A DNA stretch of 58,008 nucleotides from Planctomycetota bacterium (lineage in GTDB: Bacteria; Planctomycetota; Phycisphaerae; Phycisphaerales; SM1A02): assembly GCA_024226535.1 (NCBI GenBank), contig JAAELP010000080.1, forward strand, positions 1-58,008, given 5' to 3'. Numbering within the stretch: the first letter of the stretch is position 1; each line of letters starts with the position of its first letter. Shown one piece after another: positions 24,668 through 32,368 of this stretch. The notes beneath the pieces were generated by a model. It was not told the DNA's origin and did no database searches. It was given only the letters and a program-made list of their open reading frames with translations. The position numbers and the translations under genes are program-made.

Positions 24668-25488
24668 GTCGTCGTCACCGTGCTGGAGAGGGAGCTCATC
24701 TCCCCCTGCGGGATCGGCGGAGTCGACGGGCTCCCCGGCGCGGTGCAGGTGTGGATGTGCGTCGCGAAGAGCGTCAGGAAGCTCGTCCCCTTGATCAGGG
24801 GCTCCCCGCCCTGGCCGCCCAGCGCCACCTGGCTGCCCTGGACGACGACCTTCGTCCCCTTCACCGTGATGCCGGCGGCGGCCATCTCCACCTGGTTGCC
24901 GTTGCTGTCCTTCACGAGCGTTCCGGACGAACGCATCGTCATGGTGTTGCCGTTGGCGTCCTTCACCACGATCTCATTCGCGTCCGCGTCGAGGGTGACC
25001 GAGCCGCCCCCCTTGTCGGTGAGCGCGACCGTGCCGGTCTCGTCGATCTCGAGCCTCGCGTCCGCCTTGTGCTTGAGGAGTACCCGCTCCTTACCCGACT
25101 CGTCGTCGAACTGGAGGAGATGACCGGATACGGTCTTGAGCAGGCGGGTCGTGGGCGGATCGACGGCGGCCTCGGTCGGCACGTCGTTGCTCGTCTGCCA
25201 GAACGTGCCGGTCCAGATGGGCTTGGAGACGTCCCCCTCCTCGAACTCGACCCAGATCTGCGCTTCGACCTCGGGGACGAGGAAGAGCCCCTGGTCGACG
25301 AGGCCCCCGAAGGGCAGGCACGGCAGCGCCCAGCCCGTCTCGGCCTCGCCCAGCACCGAGGGGACGCGCAGCTTGAGCCGGCCGCGCCGCTCCGGGTCCT
25401 GATTGTCAGCCACGAAACCGCGGTACTTGCCGTAGTAGCGATCCTGTGACCGCCTGACGACGTCGGCGAGAAGTGCTTCGGCTTCCAT
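24664..25488 (-). CDS. gpV/gp5-like spike protein (VgrG-related)
   Basis: A 274-aa protein. An N-terminal OB-fold domain (YYGKYRGFVADNQDPERRGRL, VPSVLGEAETGWALPC, VWVEFEEGD-type motif) matches phage baseplate assembly protein V/gp5. The middle is a repetitive beta stretch (GTVALTDKGGGSVTLDADAN, EIVVKDANGNTMTMRSSGT, LVKDSNGNQVEMAAAGI), which in this family makes the triple-stranded beta-helix spike. The end carries THIHTCTAPGSPSTPPIPQG. No separate PAAR tip gene was found. It abuts the gpD-like gene with no spacer. Confidence 0.88.
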   Translation of the reverse strand: MEAEALLADVVRRSQDRYYGKYRGFVADNQDPERRGRLKLRVPSVLGEAETGWALPCLPFGGLVDQGLFLVPEVEAQIWVEFEEGDVSKPIWTGTFWQTSNDVPTEAAVDPPTTRLLKTVSGHLLQFDDESGKERVLLKHKADARLEIDETGTVALTDKGGGSVTLDADANEIVVKDANGNTMTMRSSGTLVKDSNGNQVEMAAAGITVKGTKVVVQGSQVALGGQGGEPLIKGTSFLTLFATHIHTCTAPGSPSTPPIPQGEMSSLSSTVTTT

Positions 25489-26625
25489 TCAGATCACTCC
25501 CGACAGAACGTTCGCGGCGGCGCCGCCCAGATCGTCCCCGTACGCGTTCCGCAACAGCGTGAAGGCCTCCCGGTAGCCGTCGGGATCGAAGGTGTGCTTC
25601 ACGGTGTCGACGTAGTAGCGCCCGCCGAGCCACGTTCCGACGCCGTCGACCGGCACCGGTTCGCCGACCCGAAGAACGTGACCGTAGCGGCTGCCGTCCA
25701 GCTCGCCCTCGGCCTTGACCTTCATCGCCAGCTCGTTCGCTTTCCGGGTGGCGCGGGCGATCATCTCCTCCTCGGTGGCGCCGCCCTGGCGGCTCATGCG
25801 CCAGACGAAGTCGTCGAGCCCGGCGCGGGAGCTCTCGGCCCTCGCGGAGCCGAGGAGCCTCAGGTCAGACTCGACGATGCGCTCGACCGTGCCGCTGCCC
25901 TGCTCCTCCGCCATGTCCAGTGCGACCTTGTCGGGCAGGTGCCCGTCGGCGGCGACGTCGAAGCTGATGCAGTTCGTGTCGCGCCCGGCGTAGACGAAGA
26001 TCGTCGCCTGGGCCTCGGCGTCGACACGCCACGGTCCGAAGTACACGCCGCCCTCTCGGAAGATCAGCTCGTACCCGTTCGCGTCCGCTCGGTCCTTCAG
26101 GAACCGGATGTCGGTCTTGTCCTGGTTCAGCACCAGATTCCCCAGGCCTTCGCCGCTCTCGGGATGCAGGAGCAGGGCGTACCGGGACACGATCGACCGG
26201 ACGATGACGCCGTCGGTGGTGGGGGCGTCGGCGCCCCAGGTCGTGCGCACGTGGTCGCGATCGAGCGCGAGCGAGTCGTCCTGGCACTGCACCCTGACGG
26301 TCGAGATGGCGGTGTCGTCCGGGTAGTCGACCTTGATCTCCCGGACGTAACCGCGCATGACCTCCTCCGTGTAGGCGCCGAACGCCGCCTCGATCGCGAT
26401 CGGCGTCCAGGGTTCGAAGACCTCGGCGTCCTGCACGTTCCACTCGCCCTGCTCGTTCCGGATCGACTCGAACGCGAGCGTGGCGACCGAGCTCTTCTCG
26501 CGACTGCACTCCACCGTGACCTCGGTGAGGTAGGGGTAGAACTCGGCGATCTCCTCGCCCCCCGCCCCCACGCGGATCACGCACTCCGCCGGCTCTCGGT
26601 GCGCTTCGGATGGCAGTGGGAGCAT
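25489..26625 (-). CDS. gpD/gp27-like hub protein
   Basis: Start ATG 26625 (MLPLPSEAHREPAECVIRV) gives 378 aa; a longer frame reads into the LysM gene. It resembles phage late-control D/gp27 hub proteins: EEVMRGYVREIKVDYPDDTAIS, VRSIVSRYALL, the DIRFLKDRADANGYELIFREGG block typical of the family, and a C-terminal GTWLGGRYYVDTVKHTFDPDGY. In this eCIS the hub (gp27) and spike (gp5) are separate genes rather than one VgrG-like fusion. It follows the LysM gene by 5 bp. Confidence 0.85.
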   Translation of the reverse strand: MLPLPSEAHREPAECVIRVGAGGEEIAEFYPYLTEVTVECSREKSSVATLAFESIRNEQGEWNVQDAEVFEPWTPIAIEAAFGAYTEEVMRGYVREIKVDYPDDTAISTVRVQCQDDSLALDRDHVRTTWGADAPTTDGVIVRSIVSRYALLLHPESGEGLGNLVLNQDKTDIRFLKDRADANGYELIFREGGVYFGPWRVDAEAQATIFVYAGRDTNCISFDVAADGHLPDKVALDMAEEQGSGTVERIVESDLRLLGSARAESSRAGLDDFVWRMSRQGGATEEEMIARATRKANELAMKVKAEGELDGSRYGHVLRVGEPVPVDGVGTWLGGRYYVDTVKHTFDPDGYREAFTLLRNAYGDDLGGAAANVLSGVI

Positions 26626-26630
26626 CGCGA

Positions 26631-26924
26631 TCACTCCGTGGCCCGTGGGATGACGATCGTGCGACCCGCCATCGCCTTCGCGAAGACGAGATCGCCGCCG
26701 TAGAGGAAGTGGGCGTTGGCGTCGACGATGCGCCACCACAGCCGCGGGTCGTTGTAGTAGTGCGCCGCGAGCTGATCGAGACGCTCACCATCCTGGATGC
26801 GGTGCTCGACGACGCCGGGGGCCGGACCGATCTCGCGTGGATAGACGCCGTCGAAACCGGAGTCGGTGTCGGGACGGGGATCGTACGTCCGATTGTCCCG
26901 GTAGCGCGAGCGACGGTCGAACAT
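26631..26924 (-). CDS. LysM-domain baseplate protein
   Basis: A 97-aa protein. The C-terminal half is a LysM/tail-X-like module: EHRIQDGERLDQLAAHYYND, then PRLWWRIVDAN and GRTIVIPR. In Photorhabdus PVC and Serratia Afp the equivalent LysM domain is fused to the CIS-tube adaptor (Pvc7/Afp7); here it is a separate gene overlapping the adaptor stop by 1 bp. The N-terminus is short and rich in Arg, Asp and Tyr. Structural, not cell-wall degrading: no catalytic domain. Confidence 0.82.
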   Translation of the reverse strand: MFDRRSRYRDNRTYDPRPDTDSGFDGVYPREIGPAPGVVEHRIQDGERLDQLAAHYYNDPRLWWRIVDANAHFLYGGDLVFAKAMAGRTIVIPRATE

Positions 26925-27568
26925 CAGATCGAGCCCCCGAGAGCCACGCCGGCCAACTCCGTCACGTTCAACGCGGCCGAAATGGCCTGACGCAGCTTCT
27001 CCGACGTGTAGAACGGGTTGTTACCCTCGATGACCTGCATCGTCAGGCTGACGTTGGCCTGATAGGGCACCAGCGACGCGAGGTGTGCCTTCTCGTCGAC
27101 CTTCACGGTGGTGAGGAAGACGGGCAGCACGTGCGTTCCCCAGATGAACAGCAGGACCGACGCGTGCTCCTGTCGTTGGAAGGCGCGCTCACCGCCCTGG
27201 CCCAGGCTCGAGAGCAGTTGCAGACCACCGGGCCCCTGGATCTTCGGCTCGACCATGCTGCGCAGGGTGTCGAGTTGCGGCTCGATCCCGACGGTGCGGG
27301 CCACGGCGTCCGCGTGCATGCGATCCTGCGCATCGATCAGCATCTCGATCGTGAAGGTCTCCGGCTGCACCGAGACCCCCTGCGACGCCCGCGCGGTCTC
27401 GGTGGGCAGGGTGAAGTCGTAGCCGCCGCCGGTGCCCGGGGCCGTCCCCGCCTTGAGCGTGATGGTCCGCGTACGCGAGATCGTCTGCGGGTTGAAGTCG
27501 AACACCACCGCCAGCGGCGGCACGGAGAGGCCGTACTCGACCAGCGCACCTTTCATGACATTTGCCAC
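26924..27568 (-). CDS. CIS tube-like adaptor protein (Pvc7/Afp7 N-terminal type)
   Basis: A 214-aa protein with the CIS_tube family opening (LAVVFDFNPQTISRTRTITL), a centre with ETFTIEMLIDAQDRM and LLFIWGTHVLPVFLTTVKVDE, and NVSLTMQVIEGN near the end. The family extends the inner tube into the baseplate and contacts the hub. Here the LysM part is encoded by the next gene. It starts 2 bp after the small-protein gene stop. Confidence 0.85.
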   Translation of the reverse strand: MANVMKGALVEYGLSVPPLAVVFDFNPQTISRTRTITLKAGTAPGTGGGYDFTLPTETARASQGVSVQPETFTIEMLIDAQDRMHADAVARTVGIEPQLDTLRSMVEPKIQGPGGLQLLSSLGQGGERAFQRQEHASVLLFIWGTHVLPVFLTTVKVDEKAHLASLVPYQANVSLTMQVIEGNNPFYTSEKLRQAISAALNVTELAGVALGGSI

Positions 27569-27570
27569 GA

Positions 27571-27795
27571 CTACACCCCCACCTCGCGCCGGATCGACGC
27601 CGCGATCATGGCGGCGATCTGACGATCACTTGCCTGACGTTCGACGTTCACCGGTCCGACCGACGCGCTCTTGACCTGCACGCTGCGCTCCGGCGCCCGT
27701 TGCGTCAGGCTCTCGCCCACCAGACGGGCGATACCATCGGCGCGGCCCTCGAAGCCTGCCGGCAGTTGCAGCCGCATCGAGTCGATCCTGATCAT
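27571..27795 (-). CDS. small eCIS-associated protein, unrecognised
   Basis: A 74-aa protein (MIRIDSMRLQLPAGFEGRAD...). The start ATG at 27795 overlaps the ATPase stop (ATGA), so translation is coupled. It is amphipathic: a short beta strand, then two helices (DGIARLVGESLTQRA and DRQIAAMIAASIRREVGV). Position between the ATPase and the CIS-tube adaptor is like the tiny genes (Afp6-like) of other eCIS loci, but there is no motif to prove equivalence. Confidence 0.65.
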   Translation of the reverse strand: MIRIDSMRLQLPAGFEGRADGIARLVGESLTQRAPERSVQVKSASVGPVNVERQASDRQIAAMIAASIRREVGV

Positions 27796-29123
27796 GACGT
27801 CACTCCCGATCGATGACACGCCAGCCCGCCAAGATCGCTCGGCGAGACAGGCTTGCCTCGCTTGCCGAGCTCGCGCCAGACCGCCAGCGCGATTTCGGGG
27901 AGCCCGATGGCTCCATCTCGCCCGGCCGCGAGGAACGCCGCGTGCGTCGCCGCGTTGCGGATCTCTCCCCCGGTGAGGTTCACCGTACGGCCCAGGAAGT
28001 CCGGATCGACGCCCTGCAACGGCGCTCGCGGAGGGAGCAGGGCGCGCCACAGACGCCCGCGCGCGGTCGCGTCGGGCCGTGGAAACTCCAGCGCGAGCTG
28101 GAAGCGCCGGCCGAACGCGGGGTCGAGGTTGCGCCGCAGGTTGGTGGTGAGAATGCACGGCCCTTCGTGCGTCTCGATCCGCGCGAGCAGGTGGCTGATC
28201 TCGAGGTTCGCGTAGCGATCGCGGGCCTCCTTGACGTCGCCGCGCTTGCCGAACAGGCTGTCGGCCTCCTCGAACTGAAGCACCATGGGCCGGCCGTGGG
28301 CCGCGTCGAAGAGCGTGTTGATGTTCTCCTCGGTCTCGCCCAGCCACTTGCTGACCAGACGCCCGAGATCCACGCGGTAGAGCGGCCAGCCCAGCCTGGT
28401 GGCGATGGCCGATGCGGCGAACGTCTTTCCGGTTCCCGACGGTCCCGAGAACAGCGCGACCGGCCCGCCGGTCGGCTGCGCGCCCCAATGCGTGAACACC
28501 GTCTCGCGATGCGTGATCCACAGCAGGAACTCGCTCAGCGCTTCGAGGCATGCCTCCGGCAGAATGAGCTGATCCCACTCGACCCGCAACGTCACCGGAT
28601 TGGCGCCGGGCGGCGCCAGGGGTTGGTCGGCGCGCCCGAGCAGCCGCGATGTCACGCCTTCGCACGGGCGGATCGTCTCGTACGGACCGGGCGCGTTGAC
28701 GTTGACCAGCCGATGGCGGCGCAGCGCGCCCGTGTCCCCGAGCGCACCGTACAACTCGTCGATCTGCCGCGCCTCCAGCGCGAACAGCTCCTGGATCAGG
28801 GCCAGGGTCGGGTAGGGGTGCGGTCGGGTCGGCTGGAGGGTCTGAAAGAGCCAGCCGAGTCGTGGCTCCGCCTCGGGACCAACCGCGCACGCGAGGACGT
28901 CGAGCTCGAGCGTGGTCAGCAGCGTCGTGTTCAGCGCGCTCCACGTCCGGTGCTCGTCGCGTGCGCCGATCACGCGGTGCTGGGCTTTCTTCAGATCATC
29001 GATGAGCGCATCGGGGACCGGCTCACCCTGCCGCTCCAGGGCCAGGCTCTGCCCGAGCAGCTCGAGACGCCGCCACTCGGGTGCCAGCTCGCTCGCGTTC
29101 GCGGTCACGGTCGACTCGATCAC
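27792..29123 (-). CDS. AAA+ ATPase of the eCIS (Pvc15/Afp15-like)
   Basis: Start GTG 29123 overlaps the DUF4255 gene stop (GTGA), giving 443 aa. The N-terminal ~230 residues are helical. The AAA+ module follows: Walker A GPSGTGKT, Walker B VLQFEEADSLFGKR (Glu-Glu where Asp-Glu is usual), sensor-1 ILTTNL, arginine-finger region DPAFGRRF, and a C-terminal lid with LTGGEIRNAATHAAFLA. The family is required for, and conserved in, eCIS particle or cargo assembly. A normal complement of catalytic motifs suggests it is active. Confidence 0.92.
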   Translation of the reverse strand: MIESTVTANASELAPEWRRLELLGQSLALERQGEPVPDALIDDLKKAQHRVIGARDEHRTWSALNTTLLTTLELDVLACAVGPEAEPRLGWLFQTLQPTRPHPYPTLALIQELFALEARQIDELYGALGDTGALRRHRLVNVNAPGPYETIRPCEGVTSRLLGRADQPLAPPGANPVTLRVEWDQLILPEACLEALSEFLLWITHRETVFTHWGAQPTGGPVALFSGPSGTGKTFAASAIATRLGWPLYRVDLGRLVSKWLGETEENINTLFDAAHGRPMVLQFEEADSLFGKRGDVKEARDRYANLEISHLLARIETHEGPCILTTNLRRNLDPAFGRRFQLALEFPRPDATARGRLWRALLPPRAPLQGVDPDFLGRTVNLTGGEIRNAATHAAFLAAGRDGAIGLPEIALAVWRELGKRGKPVSPSDLGGLACHRSGVTS

Positions 29124-30196
29124 GGGCCGCCCCCTTCGAAGACACTGAAGAGCAGCGGGTTGCTGCGAACCTCCACCTCGACTCCGTCGCGACCGCGCAC
29201 GTAGCGACGCGCGGCGAACAGGACCGCTTGATGGGCGCCCGCCGGGGCGCCGGTGGCGTGGGGAACGGATTGCACCGGCGCGGTGGCGGCCGCCGAGGGA
29301 TCGATCGCCGGGGTCTTGGTTTCGAAGCTGAGCGACGGATCCACGCTCACCTCGCGCCAGCCGTTCGTCGCGTCCCATAGGTGCCAGTGCATCGTCACCG
29401 AGGTCGCGGGCGTGCCCGCGATCCACACCGAGAACTCCGTCGGCGTCGTGCCCGGCAGGTTGAAGGAGAGCGCCTGGGCGCAGCGCCCGCCCTGAACGAA
29501 GCAGATCTGCGGAGCCCAGCCCTCCACCTCGAGATCGATCGGGCCGGGCGCGAAGTCCGGGACGACCGGGGTGACCGTCGGTGGGGCATGCCGCGCCGAC
29601 ATGTCGGCGCGAACCTCGACGCCGAGCGCTCCCACCAGTGGCGCGCCGGGCGAGGTCTCGCGCGGGACCACCGGGGCGAGCGCGAACTCGTAGACGACGG
29701 ATGAGCGGAAGGGCATGTCCGCCTGATTCGCCCACAAGTGGTTGAACTCGTCCAGCGACAGTGGCTGCATCACCGCCTGAAGCACGACCTTCTGCTTCTT
29801 GACCTCGAAGGGGCCGAGCACCGGCTTCTCGTGAAAGACGCGGATGACCTCGCCGATGACCCGCAGATCGACCTCGCCGGCGCTCGCGGTCACGGTGCCG
29901 TTGTCGTCGGTCTCCGGGGCACCGAAGATAGTGATCAGGCAGTGCAAGCGGACGTACCAGGGCTCGTCGTACGCGGTGTCGGGCCCCAGCCCCGAGGGCT
30001 CGATCCGATAGAAGAAGAGGTTGAGCACGGGAGCGTCACGCTGGCCCGTGCCCACGTCGGCCGGCGGCCCCATCATGAAATCGAGAACGTCCTTGAGGCC
30101 CGATTCCCCCGTGCCGAAGACCGTCGTCAGCTCGTCGCGGAGCGTTCTGTCGATCGACGTGCAGACGTCCGAGAGCCAGGAGGAGGCGAGCGCCAT
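29120..30196 (-). CDS. Pvc16-like (DUF4255) tube/sheath terminator protein
   Basis: A 358-aa protein. The N-terminal ~190 residues match the Pvc16 N-terminal family: SIDRTLRDELTTVF, VLNLFFYRIEPSG, WYVRLHCLITIFG, LRVIGEVIRVFHEKPVL, LSLDEFNHLWANQADMPFRS and SVVYEFALAPV. In PVC and Afp the homologue caps the distal end of tube and sheath. A ~150-residue C-terminal beta-rich extension (IDLEVEGWAPQICFVQGGRC, FSVWIAGTPATSVTMHWHLW) looks Ig-like and is not needed for the cap in model systems. It is 2 bp after the Pro-rich gene. Confidence 0.85.
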   Translation of the reverse strand: MALASSWLSDVCTSIDRTLRDELTTVFGTGESGLKDVLDFMMGPPADVGTGQRDAPVLNLFFYRIEPSGLGPDTAYDEPWYVRLHCLITIFGAPETDDNGTVTASAGEVDLRVIGEVIRVFHEKPVLGPFEVKKQKVVLQAVMQPLSLDEFNHLWANQADMPFRSSVVYEFALAPVVPRETSPGAPLVGALGVEVRADMSARHAPPTVTPVVPDFAPGPIDLEVEGWAPQICFVQGGRCAQALSFNLPGTTPTEFSVWIAGTPATSVTMHWHLWDATNGWREVSVDPSLSFETKTPAIDPSAAATAPVQSVPHATGAPAGAHQAVLFAARRYVRGRDGVEVEVRSNPLLFSVFEGGGP

Positions 30197-30198
30197 GG

Positions 30199-31056
30199 CT
30201 ACAGGCCCCTCAAGTACAGGCGTTGGGCGAGATCGTCGGCGCCGGTGGACGGGCGTCGGTGCGGCGCCTCCGGTGCCGTGACGTACACGTCGAGCCGCCC
30301 GATGTGCACCCGCGGTTCGGTCGGGGCGGGGGTGGCTGTCGGCGCGCCGGGTCCGGCCTCGGCCCCGATGAACGGGGCGTGAGGCTCGGGCGGCGCGGCG
30401 CGATCCGGCGTGACGACGGCCGGGACCGCGGGATGAACCTCGCGCTGGTTGGCGCGTGTCGTCTCTTCGATCGCAACGACGTCGTGGCGCGCGGTTTCGC
30501 CGATCTCATCCGCCGGCGGGGACGGCCGATCGTCGACGGCGTCGATCGTCTTGGTCACCCGCGGTGGCTCCGGCCCGCCGTCGAGCCGTGGGAGCGAGGT
30601 CGTGACCGAGGCTTCGACGGGTTCGGCGATCGGCGAGCGCGGCTCACCGCGGGTCGCGGCCGGTCGCCGCCGGGGCGGTCCGGTGGAGATCGGCGCGACG
30701 CTCTGCTCCGGCGCCGGTGCGCGCTCGATCGCGTCGTCGACGTCGAGCTCAGCCGAACGGCCCGCGACCGGCGTCTTCTCGATCGGGCGCGCGGCGGCGT
30801 CCGGCGCCGCCACTCGCGGCTTCGCTTCGTGTGGCGGCACGCGTGGAGGGTGCGTGGGGGCCGGCTCGATCATCACGGGCGTCCGCGTGCCATCGGGAGG
30901 TCCGAGCGGGGTACCGTCGCCAGGCGCCGGGGGCGCGAGCGGCGCCGACGGCAGGGCCGGCGGCGCCGGGCCCTCGTGCTTCGAGGGCGACCAATCGGCG
31001 GGCGGTGGCCTCCGCGGCGCCCGCGCCTCCCGGATGACCCGTCGAAGGAAGCTCAC
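30199..31056 (-). CDS. proline-rich disordered eCIS protein
   Basis: A 285-aa protein dominated by Pro, Ala, Arg and Glu with no fold expected over residues ~12-245. Short structured ends remain: MSFLRRVIREAR at the start, and VHIGRLDVYVTAPE plus DLAQRLYLRGL at the end. The VHIGRLDV strand resembles the small DUF5908-type segment seen in eCIS loci. Its position between the zinc-ribbon and cap genes, with a 4-bp overlap upstream, ties it to the particle. It may be a flexible tether; function unknown. Confidence 0.7.
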   Translation of the reverse strand: MSFLRRVIREARAPRRPPPADWSPSKHEGPAPPALPSAPLAPPAPGDGTPLGPPDGTRTPVMIEPAPTHPPRVPPHEAKPRVAAPDAAARPIEKTPVAGRSAELDVDDAIERAPAPEQSVAPISTGPPRRRPAATRGEPRSPIAEPVEASVTTSLPRLDGGPEPPRVTKTIDAVDDRPSPPADEIGETARHDVVAIEETTRANQREVHPAVPAVVTPDRAAPPEPHAPFIGAEAGPGAPTATPAPTEPRVHIGRLDVYVTAPEAPHRRPSTGADDLAQRLYLRGL

Positions 31057-31850
31057 GACGCATCTCCGCCGGCGCTCACCATCTCCATATAGAGGTCACG
31101 GCGCACACGGGGCAGGGCGAGGATCTCGGCCTCGCTCCAGCCGTAGGCGGAGGCGAGGGTGTGCACCGCCGAGAGGACGGCCGCCGTCGTGGTGGACAGG
31201 AACGCGTACGGGTCGACCGACACGGAGCTCGTCGAGCCGCACGACGGGCAGGTCGCCCCGATCTCCTGCGCGACCTCGGGTGACGCCGCCTCGAGCGCCT
31301 CGTCGATCGCCTCCAGGTCCTCGGCCGACAGCCCGTGCCCGTCGAGCGGCTCGACCGCACAGCGCCGCGCGAGGGCGACGTATGCCTCGTCCTCGGAGGC
31401 GGCGCCGAGGTCTTCGAGCGCCTCCTGATCACCGCCGTTGGGAACGCGGAATCTCCGCGCACCGAGGCTGGTCTCGATCTCCGCGAAGGGGAAGCCGGCG
31501 CTCGGGCTGCGAGCGGGCAGGGCGTCGGGGTCGACGAACACGTCGAACGGCTCGTCGCAGTCGGGGCAGCGCGCGGTCAGCCACGAAGCGGCGAGACCGA
31601 GATGGACGCCGAGGCGCCGCATCAGCCATTGGCGATCGCCGACGCACAGCTCGCGGACGCGCTCGGCGGACGGCGGCTCGCCGGCGAGCGACTCCAGAGC
31701 GACCTGGAGGATCGCGGTGACCTGCGTGGGCAGCGGACGGTCGACGGCGGACAACTCCGCCAGCTCGAGATCGAGGGCGCCGGTGACCGGTCTGAATCGG
31801 ACGTCCCGTTGAAGGACCCCCTCGCGCAGGATGCCGCCGGGCAGCCGCAT
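31053..31850 (-). CDS. zinc-ribbon baseplate-associated protein (T4 gp26/gp51-like)
   Basis: Start ATG 31850 (MRLPGGILREGVLQRDV) overlaps the tube-gene stop (TGATG), giving 265 aa. The N-terminal half (FRPVTGALDLELAEL, VRELCVGDRQWLMRRLG) resembles the T4-baseplate/tail-chaperone-like proteins common in eCIS loci. Two zinc knuckles CPDC and CPSC lie ~120 residues apart and could form one site. The end is helical (YGWSEAEILALPRVRRDLY), a motif seen in phage tail-assembly chaperones. Probably an assembly factor between tube and tail proteins; the specific role is inferred. Confidence 0.65.
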   Translation of the reverse strand: MRLPGGILREGVLQRDVRFRPVTGALDLELAELSAVDRPLPTQVTAILQVALESLAGEPPSAERVRELCVGDRQWLMRRLGVHLGLAASWLTARCPDCDEPFDVFVDPDALPARSPSAGFPFAEIETSLGARRFRVPNGGDQEALEDLGAASEDEAYVALARRCAVEPLDGHGLSAEDLEAIDEALEAASPEVAQEIGATCPSCGSTSSVSVDPYAFLSTTTAAVLSAVHTLASAYGWSEAEILALPRVRRDLYMEMVSAGGDAS

Positions 31851-32359
31851 CACGTTTCCGCCGGTTCCGCCACGCTCGTGTCGCGCTCCCAACCCTCATG
31901 GCTGAGCGTGATGCTCTGGATCGCGATCGCGTTCATCGTGCCCGCATCCAGTTCGGGGAGCGCCTGGTACTCCGAGATCCAGCAGCGAAAGAGCTTGTAC
32001 GAGATCGCCACCGTGCCCTGGAGATTCAGGACGTTGACGACGACGTTCTTCCTGTAGTTCTTCAGCGATGTCGCCGCGTCACCCTGCAGGCTGTTGATGA
32101 GGTTGGCCCACTCCTCGAAGTTCGGGTCGTGGGTCAGACCCTGCTCGAGCGTGACCGGCTCGTAGCTGGTGCCGCCCGGGATGGCGCGCTCGTGCGACGG
32201 ATCGCCCGCCGAGCGCCACTTGACGACCTCGGTCTTCTTCTTCAGCGCGCCCATCTTCTTCAGCCCGGCCACGGCCTGGCCGTCGATGACGACCTGGAAC
32301 TTGAAGGTGCGGTACGGATCGTGCCGGTGAGCGTTGACCGTGAACGTGGGAGCTGCCAT
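31850..32359 (-). CDS. contractile inner tube protein (T4 gp19-like)
   Basis: A 169-aa protein with the gp19 tube signature: DPYRTFKFQVVIDGQAVAG, an extended loop KKKTEVVKWRSAGDPS, PVTLEQGLTHDPNFEEWAN, and the C-terminal strand-helix FRCWISEYQALPELDAG followed by IQSITLSHEGW. Length equals other eCIS tube proteins (~145-170). It is 9 bp after the sheath gene. Only one tube gene is present, whereas Afp and PVC have two (Pvc1, Pvc5) plus the adaptor. Confidence 0.93.
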   Translation of the reverse strand: MAAPTFTVNAHRHDPYRTFKFQVVIDGQAVAGLKKMGALKKKTEVVKWRSAGDPSHERAIPGGTSYEPVTLEQGLTHDPNFEEWANLINSLQGDAATSLKNYRKNVVVNVLNLQGTVAISYKLFRCWISEYQALPELDAGTMNAIAIQSITLSHEGWERDTSVAEPAET

Positions 32360-32368
32360 GGGTCCTCC

